From Paralvinella palmiformis (Eukaryota; Annelida; Polychaeta; Terebellida; Alvinellidae), in contig JAODUP010000275.1 in assembly GCA_025642065.1 (NCBI GenBank), positions 203,501 to 267,500 on the forward strand: a stretch of DNA of 64,000 bases, given 5' to 3'. Every line of letters begins with the position of its first letter. The first letter of the stretch is position 1. Under the pieces are notes generated by a model. The model had not been told where the DNA came from and did no database searches. It saw only the letters and a program-made list of their open reading frames with translations. Position numbers and translations under genes: made by a program. Below, one piece after another: positions 31,709 through 42,537 of the stretch.

Positions 31709-34700
31709 GTAAATACATGTATACTAGAGCCATATATACAAGCACACATACACCTAAGACTGGTATTTGTGGAAAATGTTTATTCCATTAACTTCCAGAA
31801 GTATTTAAATGTCCCACGTTACTTTCCCACATACAGACTGACTTCACATGGTCACTCAGGTCTAGATGTCATATAGACCTCGTTGTAACTGGATCATAGA
31901 GAAGACTAGTTATCTTTACCTGATCCATCTCTGTTTATTAGCAGTGGAAGGGTGGAGGTTGGCATGACTTTACTCATAGTGAGAGTTTGGGATAACGCCT
32001 ATTTGAGTACTGAGTACTCGTATTAAGGATATGGGTGGAGTTTTGACAGTTCATCATGGATCCTAGTCTGATAATGACCTCACTAGATATCTGATATCAG
32101 TACTGGTTATGTAATCAGTATGTTTGATGAGTGAGCACCTTTGAGCATACAATATTATAATTTTTTATGGTAATTATCTGTGGAGAGAGTTGCTCTGTGG
32201 GGGGGAGATACTCTGTGGGGGGGGGATATGATCTCCTGTGGGAGGATGATCTCCTGTGGGAGGATGATCTATCAGATCATCATCATGGAAACAATTTAAA
32301 GAATGATGATATAATAGACATAAACAATTATAGAACCTCATCTAGTAGTGAGTAAGAGTACCACTCATCTAGTAGTTGAGTAAGAGTACCACTCATCTAG
32401 TAGTTGAGTAAGAGTACCACTCATCTAGTAGTGAGTAAGAGTACCACTCATCTAGTAGTTGAGTAAGAGTACCACTCATCTAGTAGTTGAGTAAGAGTAC
32501 CACTCATCTAGTAGTTGAGTAAGAGTACCACTCATCTAGTAGTGAGTAAGAGCACCACTCATCTAGTAGTTGAGTAAGAGTACCACTCATCTAGTAGTTG
32601 AGTAAGAGTACCACTCATCTAGTAGTTGAGTAAGAGTACCACTCATCTAGTAGTTGAGTAAGAGTACCACTCATCTAGTAGTTGAGTAAGAGTACCACTC
32701 ATCTAGTAATGAGTAAGAGTACCACTCATCTAGTAGTGAATAAGAGTACCACTCATCTAGTAGTGAGTAAAAGTACCACTCATCACTTTGTCTCAGCTCA
32801 AACAGTTGTGTCTGTGTTTTTCTAACCTCAATTACAATGGTTCTGGGCTTGTATGACTTTCTTTTTAGTGTGGTGGCCCCCTCCTTGATCTAACTGGTAA
32901 CGTGTTGTATCACAGATCACTACCACCTGAGTTCAAATCTGAGTGTGGGCATATCTGAAGGGTATTTCATCTTTGACTTTGCTTCATTCTATTACTGTAA
33001 AGCACCTTAGAGCAGCTATATAGCTGGATAGGGCACTATATAAATGTCACTTATTCATTACGTTTGGAGGTCGCTCGGCCCATTTAGCCTACCACGTGCA
33101 CAAAAGTGGCAGTAAACATCAATCATCACTGCCACCATCTTTTTAATATTTTATTATCGGTGTGTGTCTTTGCTTAAATAATAACTTTTCTTTTATTCTG
33201 TCATCTGCAGGTATCAATAAGGTAACACTAATAGGACGTGTTGGTCGTGACCTTGAAGTTCGCGGCACCGAGGAAAACCCTGTTACATTGTTTCCATTAG
33301 CCACCTCACAATCATATAAACAACAGGACGGTAGCTTTCAACAGTATACAGAATGGCATAAGATTGTCGTCTTTAAGCGAGTTCTCGGTGAAGTTCTTGT
33401 AAGACGATTAGGCAAAGGGTAAGATGAAGTCTGTAGATGTGTCTATTATTGTGTGTGTCATCATTAAGAAGGTCATGACATATCCTGTCTCTATTGTGTT
33501 GTTATTCATGTGGCTTACAAATCAGCCAGTTTTGTTTAAATCCTTTTTTTGTCGTAAATGTGCAGTTATGAAGTAATTATGTATAACTAGCTAACAATAT
33601 TATCATGATATTGTTTATATATATTGACACCAAATCAACTCGCTAAGACATTGTCTTACCATTCTTCCAATCAGTAAGCATACTACAGATAAAATCCACA
33701 TAGAATCCAGTTCCATGATCCATGTGGCAACATTACCCGATCAACACAACCAGATCTATTACTAGACTCAAGGATCAAAGTTTTATGACTTGGTCCAATT
33801 ATCTAGGATGACCTCACTCGACCAATTAATTCTGAATGTTATTTTGACAGTACAAACTACTTCATCTATTGTGTGATTTAGCCGACTTGATGATGTAATC
33901 AAAGCTCATACTTGTTTCTATTTCAGTGACCGAGTATACGTAGCTGGATCAATACACTATAATAAACTACAAGACAAAGAGACGAATAGACTTATAGTAA
34001 TTCCACAAATACGAGCTGGTATGTGATATGTTTGGGAACCAATTATATGTTGTATTGTGTCAAACGTTCTAATAATGTGGTTATTATTGTTATTTTGTTT
34101 TGTTCTGATGATTGTTTATTATTATAGTTAAATTTATTAGTGTCGTTTCTTTAATTAAGGTAATGTTATTTCTACACAATGAAAGATTTTGTAATGGTTT
34201 TCCTTTTTTCACTAACAGACTGATAGATATGGATGTGTGTGTGTGTGTGGGGGGGGGGTGTTCACTAATAACACATTCCTTTAAATAATTGTGCAATAAG
34301 AACGACATGGTTTGTATGGCCAGCAAATGTTAACAACAACATCGAAAATTTTAAAAGAACATTATTTATCCTAACACAAAGGAAAACAAAATTTACATCA
34401 TTATTAAAACTATCTTGAAATAAGTAACTTGGTAATTGATATACAGGTAAGTGCAATTTACACTTTTCTGAACTATTAAAGGAACAGTTCACCTTTTTTC
34501 ACATTTTCAGGATTAATACAAACAAATTATAAATGATGTCAGATTATGAACGAGATGAACCACGTGTTAAATAATCCACTTCAAAATGGACTGAAACTCA
34601 TCTTTGGGAGCCACCATTTTAAAACACTATTCCTGTTTCAGTTTTGTAATTTTTATTATTCAGCATTTTCATTGGCATCGATACCTGACTGTACTTCCTG

Positions 34701-35569
34701 TAAATATCTGGTAAATCCCTGGAATAACTAATATAATATCAATAATAATAATATATTTAATAATGAGCCATTATTAGTGGCAGCCATTCAAAGGCGCTGT
34801 ACAGTGATACCCCATAAGATATAATAAGAACTCTATAAGATATTTGAATGATAAATATTAACTTTGTTTTTATATCTGGTAATGTGTACAATCCCATTTT
34901 GTCGATTCTAATCAATTCCATTTTGTCGATTTCACATCAAATATTTCAATTCCAAATTTATCAATTCCATTTTTACCTACTACTTTTCACCTTCTCCGAG
35001 TACCTTCTTCACATACTACTCCAAATAGTTTATATTCCAAGTAGGATTGTCATGGAAGAAATTTTCTGAATTAAAAAATAAAATGGTAAATTAATTTGTG
35101 GATTTAATAAATTTTTTGTAGCAACCTTCAATTCCAAATTTATCAATTCCAATTCCTTTTTTTTTAAATAAGCAATTCCAGAATTGCCCATTATTCCCAA
35201 TTCTGGAATTGAATTGACCTCATGTCAGGTACAGATAGATAAATATAACCAAACTACTCAACACTCCACCTAATACCATGTTAAAAACTTAAATCTTCTC
35301 CCTCATAACTGAGAGAGGAAACTGATGCAAGGGATATCAGGAGTGTGATTGGTCCATTACGGGGTTATCCACAACTTGTTTCTTTCATTTATTTGGGAGA
35401 ACTCATTTTTCAATTTCCAGCCGCACAGATTTCCTTCAGAAACTGTTGATCTATATGTATTCGTTTTGTGATTGATCCAGATGATGTGGTCCTTCTAGAG
35501 AAGGCTAGATCCAAAATGCAGGCCATGGAATCTGATGAAGAAGCGCCAGATAATAGTCAACATGAATGA
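28584..35569 (+). CDS. SSBP1: Mitochondrial single-stranded DNA-binding protein, coding exons 2-5 (exon 1 not located)
   Basis: Exons 28584-28674, 33211-33418, 33927-34018 and 35481-35569 join in phase (91, 208, 92 and 89 nt) to encode 159 residues and a TGA stop. The OB fold is recognisable: INKVTLIGRVGRDLEVRGTE, then NPVTLFPLAT, TEWHKIVVFK, GDRVYVAGSIHYNKLQ and IPQIRADDVVLLEKA. These align with human SSBP1 (NRVHLLGRVG, NPVTIFSLAT, WHRISVF, IYLEGKIDYG, IIADNIIFL). Exon 2 starts VLRQ, matching the human presequence boundary, so one short upstream exon ending in phase 0 should supply the start. In the family the protein is a homotetramer that coats single-stranded mtDNA and stimulates the TWINKLE helicase and POLG. 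The acidic tail MESDEEAPDNSQHE is longer than the human tail. Introns are 4.5 kb, 0.5 kb and 1.5 kb. Confidence 0.93.
29031..30530 (-). mobile_element. Pogo/Tigger-type transposase remnant
   Basis: Minus strand, 5' to 3': a block near 30190-30300 reading IFNVDETGLYWKII...EEKSA, the first part of a Tigger DDE transposase. After an insertion, frame 29633-29899 reads TIIVSDNDTCHLTH ... VLHIPPNTMFLLQLMDLG and IATFKAYYLKESFRKKW, the DN and MD catalytic segments. Stops and frameshifts show it is inactive. Flanking sequence to 28795 may be its 3' end. Confidence 0.8.
30560..31330 (+). mobile_element. LINE ORF2 3' fragment (second type)
   Basis: Plus strand reads SLNPNKTK, VKFLGILIDENLT, PHLSHINQKISRALFSLKQV and KTLYYSLIHSYLSYGNLVW, the post-catalytic RT region of Jockey/I-type LINEs, with stops. 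Not the L2-like family seen elsewhere here. Confidence 0.75.
31331..32160. other. SSBP1 intron 2 sequence with CT/TA array
   Basis: (CT)n then (TA)n at 31639-31701; nothing else recognised. Confidence 0.45.
32341..32785. repeat. 27/28-bp minisatellite, about 16 copies
   Basis: Unit CTCATCTAGTAGTTGAGTAA then GAGTACCA, with a 27-bp variant lacking one T. It directly follows a short G-rich degenerate repeat (32180-32270). Confidence 0.97.
32873..33128 (+). repeat. tRNA-derived SINE (family A) with internal insertion
   Basis: Head GGCCCCCTCCTTGATCTAAC, B-box GAGTTCAAATCTG and tail are present. About 75 bp at 32986-33060 (CTGTAAAGCACCTTAGAGCA ... ACTATATAAATGTC) interrupts the body and resembles the end of the element at 40975-41296. 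It ends about 80 bp before SSBP1 exon 3. Confidence 0.8.
33211..33418 (+). CDS. SSBP1: SSBP1 coding exon 3 (OB-fold core)
   Basis: The acceptor is CTGCAG and the donor GTAAGA. It encodes the first strands of the OB fold, from INKVTLIGRVGRD to VLVRRLGK plus a split Gly codon. Trp in EWHKIV and the flanking aromatic residues correspond to conserved ssDNA-contacting positions in the family. Confidence 0.93.
33927..34018 (+). CDS. SSBP1: SSBP1 coding exon 4
   Basis: The acceptor is TTTCAG and the donor GTATGT. It completes the split Gly codon, then encodes DRVYVAGSIHYNKLQDKETN and RLIVIPQIRA, the beta-hairpin and following strand of the OB fold. Confidence 0.92.
34476..34620 (+). mobile_element. 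AAAGGAACAGTTCACC-type MITE, 5' part
   Basis: Begins TTAAAGGAACAGTTCACCTT and shares CATTTTCAGGATTAATACAA and TTAAATAATCCA with the copies at 43553-44231 and 50655-51251. Right end not recognised. Confidence 0.65.
34733..34832 (-). repeat. L2-like LINE 3' tail
   Basis: Contains GGCAGCCATTCAAAGGCGCT GTACA and an (AAT)n run, the same 3' end as the L2-like element at 53228-54813. Confidence 0.75.
34886..35229 (+). mobile_element. Second copy of the GACATGGGGT-end element, decayed left end
   Basis: Same internal blocks in the same order as 10351-10681, and a right end GAATTGACCTCATGTC. It lies in SSBP1 intron 4. Confidence 0.7.
35481..35569 (+). CDS. SSBP1: SSBP1 terminal coding exon
   Basis: The acceptor is GATCCAG. 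It encodes DDVVLLEKARSKMQAMESDE and the acidic end APDNSQHE before TGA at 35567-35569. The first AATAAA downstream is at 35906-35911, a possible poly(A) signal about 340 bp after the stop. Confidence 0.9.
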
Positions 35570-37856
35570 TTCTAGGAATTATTACAAATCCTGAAAGTTT
35601 TATTTCTCTGAACATCAGCCGACGACGAGAGCTCTCCACATCCGAGATGTCACTGTTTATATCTGTGAACTGCAACTATAGATAAATATATCACGGAAAA
35701 TGTGTCAAAACTGAGTGGCGTATAGAAATATTAGTACAAAATAACTAAGAGTTGATGCGAAATGCTTGCGGACTGGTTATCTCCATCGATATAATAGTTT
35801 TAAAATGTTTAAATAGAATACGATTATGTATTTTTTTCGTTTTTTTGGCGTTACAGATTACTTAAACTTACGTTACAAAAAAGGAATTAAAAATATGATT
35901 AATACAATAAACATTGTCCGAGAAACAAATGTAATTGTCATCCAGTAAAGTTTGTTTTATATTTTTGTGTCCATATTATCGTTTATTTTTTTGTATCGTG
36001 AAAGTTGTATATAAAATTGTTGGATGATATAGTACTGTATGGTTGAACCAAGCATTTTAACCAAAGTCAAAATACCTAAAATAATACAATACTGGATTCT
36101 TCACAAAGGTGAGACTGTCGTTAAACAACATTCATCATCCATCCACAAAGGTGAGATGCCCTTTCAGCCATCCACTCGAACGAAATGTGATATTTTATCT
36201 TTTACATGAAAACAAAATACCGGTGGCAGTCTGTCATTGAAACATTATTTATTCGCCTTTCATTTTACAGAAAACTTTCCCATTTGACACCGACAAGAAT
36301 TACATGTTCTAGAAAAATATAAAACGCAACACAATGCAGATCCACCAAAAACATGGCTCCATCAGCTAGCATCCGCTATATCCTTCGAAAATATTATCAT
36401 GTACTAGCTGAAACTGACCGATACTCCCCACCATAAAGGCACCAGGAAAATAAATGCTGTTTGTCGTAAACTGAAAACAACCAACAGGTTACAGAAAACT
36501 TCTAAACATAAATGCTGCCATCTGTATCATGAATCGGTGGAAATGTTTGGAGGCTATCCTTTATTAACTCCTCTACACACATGCACACACAGACAAAAAT
36601 AATTTACCAATTATATTATAACCACTAGCTAACAATAGCTTCAGGTTCCTTCTGATAAGTAACAAACATATTCTGATATGTTGTTTTATATACATGTATA
36701 TATATATATACACACACACACTGTACAAGATAACAAATTGGTGTACCCAACATGACCTAGTATAGATCCATGTTCACAGTCTGGCGTAACATGCACAAAC
36801 GTTCTCTCCATTAAGTTTGTTGTCTATGGAGTTCAGTAGTACGTGTCCCAGTGGATAGTTCAAATAACAACACAGTATCATAGGACAGGCCAATTAACAA
36901 TATTACGCTTACACAAGATTACATGGACTGTAGCTAACAAGAACAAATTTATTTTAGATATACGAAAAGAAACCATTTATCAAGATTAGGACATTCAAAG
37001 GCTACACGGATAATAAAATTGAACCTTTGTCCCAATTAATAATTGGTTAAACAAACAAAGAGGAACTTACTGACACCAACAATACACGAGAGTAAGTCGA
37101 TTATATTATCAACCTTGTAGCCATCAATGGCTAAACAATGTACTCGAGTGAGTCATGTTGATTTAAAGAATGAGGATGGCTTTCTGCCTTATGAGAATGC
37201 ATGATAATTGATGAACACCTTCTGGCTGAAATGAACATAATATTATACAATGCAAAAATTAATACATCTATAGTTTATCGTGTGAAAACAGTGAATGAGA
37301 CAGCCTAACAACTGTTTCCCACTGAAGCAAAACCTTTAGTGCCTGTCAATAACACTAAAGCTGGTAGATTAAATCCAAGAAGACCATTTTCCATTTGTAT
37401 TCCTGTACAAATACACAATATCTACGAGATCAAACATAAATTATTGTCACCTTTATTGTCCCTGTCTAAGACTAATAACAAATAAAACTTATTGAAATAC
37501 ATACAGCCTATAATCTACACCTAATTATGATTTTGTCTATATCAATAATAATGATTTTGCACTTTTTTTATGAAGAAGTCCATCTTCACTGCCATGGAAA
37601 ATAGTTGTAGTCACTTTTAACCAAATAAACTGTTGTCTGACACAGAACTACAGAAACATGATAACCTCAAATATCTAACCTATTGAAACACTACAGCTAA
37701 AAATACAATGAAAAAACACTGGCGGCAACAAATGTGAAGACAATGGAAACATTTAACAATGATGTATCATACAATACAGGATACCAAAGTAATTGAACAA
37801 ATGCAATTTTAAGAAAAATAACAATCCCAGTAATTACTGGTTGATAATAGCAGACT
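35570..37856. other. Intergenic region between convergent SSBP1 and MYB
   Basis: Must hold both 3' UTRs. Nothing else recognised; a short TA/CA run is at 36690-36720 and possible poly(A) signals lie at 35906 (+) and near 36953 and 37452 (-). Confidence 0.5.
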
Positions 37857-37979
37857 TCAAATCTTTAATGACCTCGGCTTCAGATTTGCATGGCGAGTTA
37901 GCCAGTGTCTCGCTTGTTTTGTCATTTCAATTTGGACGGCTGTTTTTCCACAAGCTATTTTCTCCCATCGTGGATCGAG
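37857..37979 (-). CDS. MYB: MYB terminal coding exon 18
   Basis: 40 codons and TGA at 37857-37859. LDPRWEKIACGKTAVQIEMT then KQARHWLTRHANLKPRSLKI matches the extreme C terminus of vertebrate MYB/MYBL1/MYBL2 (W...V/I..GKTxDQ...M..QAR..L), including the Ser/Arg-rich end. The 3' UTR runs leftward; possible AATAAA signals on the minus strand occur near 37452 and 36953. Confidence 0.94.
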   Translation of the reverse strand, partial: LDPRWEKIACGKTAVQIEMTKQARHWLTRHANLKPRSLKI

Positions 37980-40900
37980 CTGCAGAGAAAAGAATCTAAT
38001 AATAGTACAATCATTTAAATTAAGTAAGACAACCTCTCTAGTAGTCTATATTAGCCTAAAGTATCAGAGTAGATTGGCGTCCTGTCAACTAATAAAAAAT
38101 AACACTAGTTTGATCAATCTACTTACAATGAGTTTACTTTTGTCATCCTGAAGATCAAAGTGAATCCTTTGTACTGCTCCCGACTCCAACTACCAAAAAT
38201 AACAAACATTTAACTATACCTGGACACCACAGTTCACATCTTCAATAATCGTTAGAATAAATTAAATGAGTTCAGATTGTTTAACATCCAACAAACTGAA
38301 GGATAACAACAAACAACATAAATAACCCGGTACCTGTCCTACCTTGATGGCCTCACACTGTGGGGTATTTGGGAGCGTAAATGCATCATTCAGAGATATC
38401 TTCTCTTCGTGAAGTGTCTCTTTGATGATTGATGGAGGTGAAAACACGATACTCTGATCACCAATTAGTGATTTACTCTGGAATAGAACACGGTAACTCA
38501 TCAATCAAACTAACAGATGGTCATTACTAGCAATTAAACAAGACTTTTTAACAGACTGGCCACTTACTGGTGTCTCTGGAAGTATCAGTGTATCCCCAAG
38601 CTGAAGATCTCCTGGAGTAGACCATTTCTTATCCAGTGATTTCCTTGCCTTCCTTGGCCTTGGACTGAAATTCTGGAGAAGATTTTTAATAATTATCAAT
38701 CGGACTAAAACTTTACTGAAGTACTGATGAGGATTATTTCAAATTATAAACATCTAGCAATATTAAACTAAAGATGATTAAATCAAAATGGTCGCCGTGA
38801 TAATTATAATAATTTTATGAGAAAATGCAATTTCTAATCCAACAAAATAATTGACATGGTAATATATTTAGATGAGAATCAACAGCCAGCAAATCTCTAT
38901 TTCTATATTTAAAGAAAAGCACTGATCCCAACCTCTTTATGTGATTGGTGTCTTGAAGTACGACCAATAAGTGGACTGTTGTAGAAGCCTGGCTTATAAC
39001 TCAGGAACGGCAAAACTCCGCCATCTTCTTCAATCACTTTTGTCAAATCCTCAACAAGTTGACCTGGAGTCTCTGACTATAAACCAAACAAAGTTCATCC
39101 AGTGACATCACATCAACCACAAATTGGTAAAAATTAAAACAAAAAACTTGTACACAGTATTTTATAACAACAGCTATTGATAACTTGTCTAACCAATGAC
39201 AAAAACTAAACACAACTTACCAAAGGCTTCAGAGCCCCATTCCTTTTCTCTAGCTCAGCCAGAGCATTCTTGAATGGTGTTGGAGTCCTTGGAGCAGAAT
39301 CCATAAGTGACCTCCTGAACCGTGGAGTCCTGAAATAAAAAGTAGAGTTTGCCATTTGATGAAATATGATCATTTCATGCAAATGTTTTACGCGAGACCT
39401 AAAAATAGTCCTAAATAAAATAATCTATTAGACGTCAGGTGTCTTAACTCTTAATATCCAACTATTAATTTTTCTCAATCTTCAATTTATTATCAGTCAT
39501 AATAGAACAGAAAATGTATAAATAACATCATGAGATAATGCTTAAGACATCAAAAACTAAGATACCATCAAAGATAAAGACTTTACTAGATAACCATCAG
39601 CCGTTGGTGTATAATTAACAAATATTCCACTCACTTGTTTTCAGATTTAACACCCGGGGTGCCACTTCTTGACCTGTTACTTATTGGTGTTATATTTAAC
39701 AAGTCTCTACAGACAGGAGTTGATGTCAGACCACCGTGACCATATGGTATAGTTGGGCTGTTCAGGAACTATCAACAGAAAAGTAACGATGACACTAACC
39801 ATCTAGTGGTGTTAAACAATAAAATATTTTACCTCTAAATCAACAGCCATAAGGGCCTCCAGTACTACATCATTAAAGCTGATTCAACTGATTTTAACAA
39901 TAACAAAACTGACCACCAACAATGGGATGTTTACAATCACACAAAATCAACATGCTTACATTATCAGGGATGAGAGTCAGTTTTGAATAAAAGACAAATG
40001 TTTGGAAAACCACTGGTCTGACGTTTTTGCAAATATTATTCTGAGATTCCAATTTTTGTGGAAAATGTTTTTTGTGTGGTAGATGGCTGCTTTTGAACCA
40101 AAAAGTGATAAGAAACATTTCAACATACACAAACACACACAAAAAGGTTAACCTTAGGAAATGCTGAAAAAATCTCATCCTGATTTATACAAGTAAAACA
40201 ATATAAAATAGAACAGAAATAAATCTCACACAAAATTTTCACTATTCAAGGTGATATATTTACTCTCACCAATGAACATTCAAATACGGTAACCTCAAAT
40301 AGAACTGCTGACCACAATCAAAACAATACCTGTGATGGTGAGAAAGGTAAACCCTTGATCGGTGAACGATCTGGCGTACCAGACTCATTCTTGATTAGAG
40401 CCACTGTCTTGGGTGTGTGTAGTTCTTGCTTTATCTCCGTCTTCGACAGATCCTCAGATCCCGAGAAATAACTATGAGAAGACTGAAAAAGACAAAACAA
40501 TCCAGTATAGGAACATGGACATAATAACTGTTACATATAATTATATATGCACTGACACTAACACACATACACAGTTTGTTAACAATAGTCATAGATCAAA
40601 AGCAAAGAATTCACCAAAAAGTGACATTATTAATTTTTTTTAAATCCTGGATTTCATGGTTTTTGTCAGACTAAACACACACCCACACACTTACCGGTAC
40701 ATTTAATTATAAACAGAGAACACCACAAATATCTTACAATTAAAACTGTAGATAAGATTAATTCTAGTTGATTCGATTAATAGTTTGACCATAAAATATG
40801 TGGATATTTTAACGGCATTTATTTCATAATTAATCAGCTCAAAGTGATCAATGTAAACACTTAAAAACACTTAAATTATTATGACGTGTCTACTCACAAA

Positions 40901-41679
40901 AACACATAATTTATAGATATAAATGATAAAGTGACTAATCATGGCAGTAACAACACAAAACAATTTCTCTTATAATAATAATAATTTATATAGCACCCTA
41001 TTCAGCTAGAAGTTGCTCTAAGACACTATACAATATTATTTACAATAAATTAATATCCCTCACTCAGATCTGTTTCTACCCAGCACACATCTCAACTCCC
41101 AAGGAAGTATACCATGCATGCTGCCATGAAAGGTGTTACTCAAACACATAGCCATCACGTCCTGTCAGGTACTCATTTTTTATGGATGAGTGATCCATGT
41201 GGCCACATGACAGCATTGCAGCTCACGGAGCCTCAAACCCACAACCGTTCAGCCACGAGTCCTACGCTCTAACTAACCGTGCTATCACGGCTCAGATATC
41301 TGATACTACAGGATCATACCCATATCCGAACATCACTGAATCATATTAACAGATACTATGATGTGTAAACTATGTAATCATCTCCAGTAGTACAGTATAA
41401 CATCTTTAACATCCACAAATACAAAATAAATTATATAATTTGCCACACTAACTACACAAAGAAGAATTTACCTTTCGTTTACGCTTGCTCTTCCTCAATA
41501 TAGGAGGTGTGGAGAGTTTTGATATACAAGGTGATGTCAGTGGTATCAAGCCAGAGTTACTTGGTAGATTAGATATCGTATTTCCATCAAATCTACATTC
41601 TGAAATCAGGATATATTATATTTGTTTGTGTGTACATATGTATGTATGCACATACATACGTACGTATGTGTGTGTGTTG

Positions 41680-41730
<51 letters not shown>

Positions 41731-42465
41731 CAAAGCATCTCCATAATACACTATATAGAACAAACAACGAATAAATTGCTTTCATCAGATTAACTATAAA
41801 GCGAGCTACTTCATCAATAATGACGAATTAGTTGGAACAAAGTACCTCTATTGTCTCTCTTCTGCTGACACTTCACCTTATAAGGTGACAGCGAATTTGA
41901 ATCTGAACCGCACAAGAAATTGTATGTAGTCAGATTGTCGTGTTCACCATCATCTGAGAATAGATTGTCAACGCCAATATCTGGTACCATGTCACTGCAG
42001 AAATAAAACGAGAGCAATAACTTCATAGGAAGGAAATGATTTCTAGATGTAACTGGCATCCGTCAAAACATCCAAATTATAAATGTTGATAACCCAAAAC
42101 TAACTATAGGAGTGAAACCCAATATTCTTCACAGTACAGTTGTATGCTAAGATATTTAAATCAGATTCTTAAAACCAACATTTTACATACAAAAAGTTTT
42201 ATGATTAATATTTCTTACACTGCAGGTGAGAGAATACCATCCTGGTTAACTAGCCACTGCTGTGGAGGCTCAACAGATTCGGGTTTCACTTCAGCGATCT
42301 GCTGAGGTGGTTGTGGAGTGCTGCCATGATTACTGTTTGTACTCCATGCATCTGAGCTATAACCCTGACTATGTCCCTGACTGATATGACTGTTATGGTA
42401 CAGGCTGTTACCTGGATAAGACAACACTATTTTTCAGTAATAAAACATCTCTCTCTACTTCCTAT

Positions 42466-42537
<72 letters not shown>

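Noticed and set aside
32341..32785. Possible CRISPR-like repeat array
   Set aside because: Head-to-tail 27/28-bp units with no variable spacer.
37793..37999. Plus-strand 68-codon frame
   Set aside because: It is the antisense shadow of MYB exon 18.
38665..38673. Alternative acceptor for MYB exon 15 (CTCCAG, giving NFSPRPRK)
   Set aside because: Exon 14 ends with two leftover bases, so only the acceptor nine bases downstream keeps the frame.
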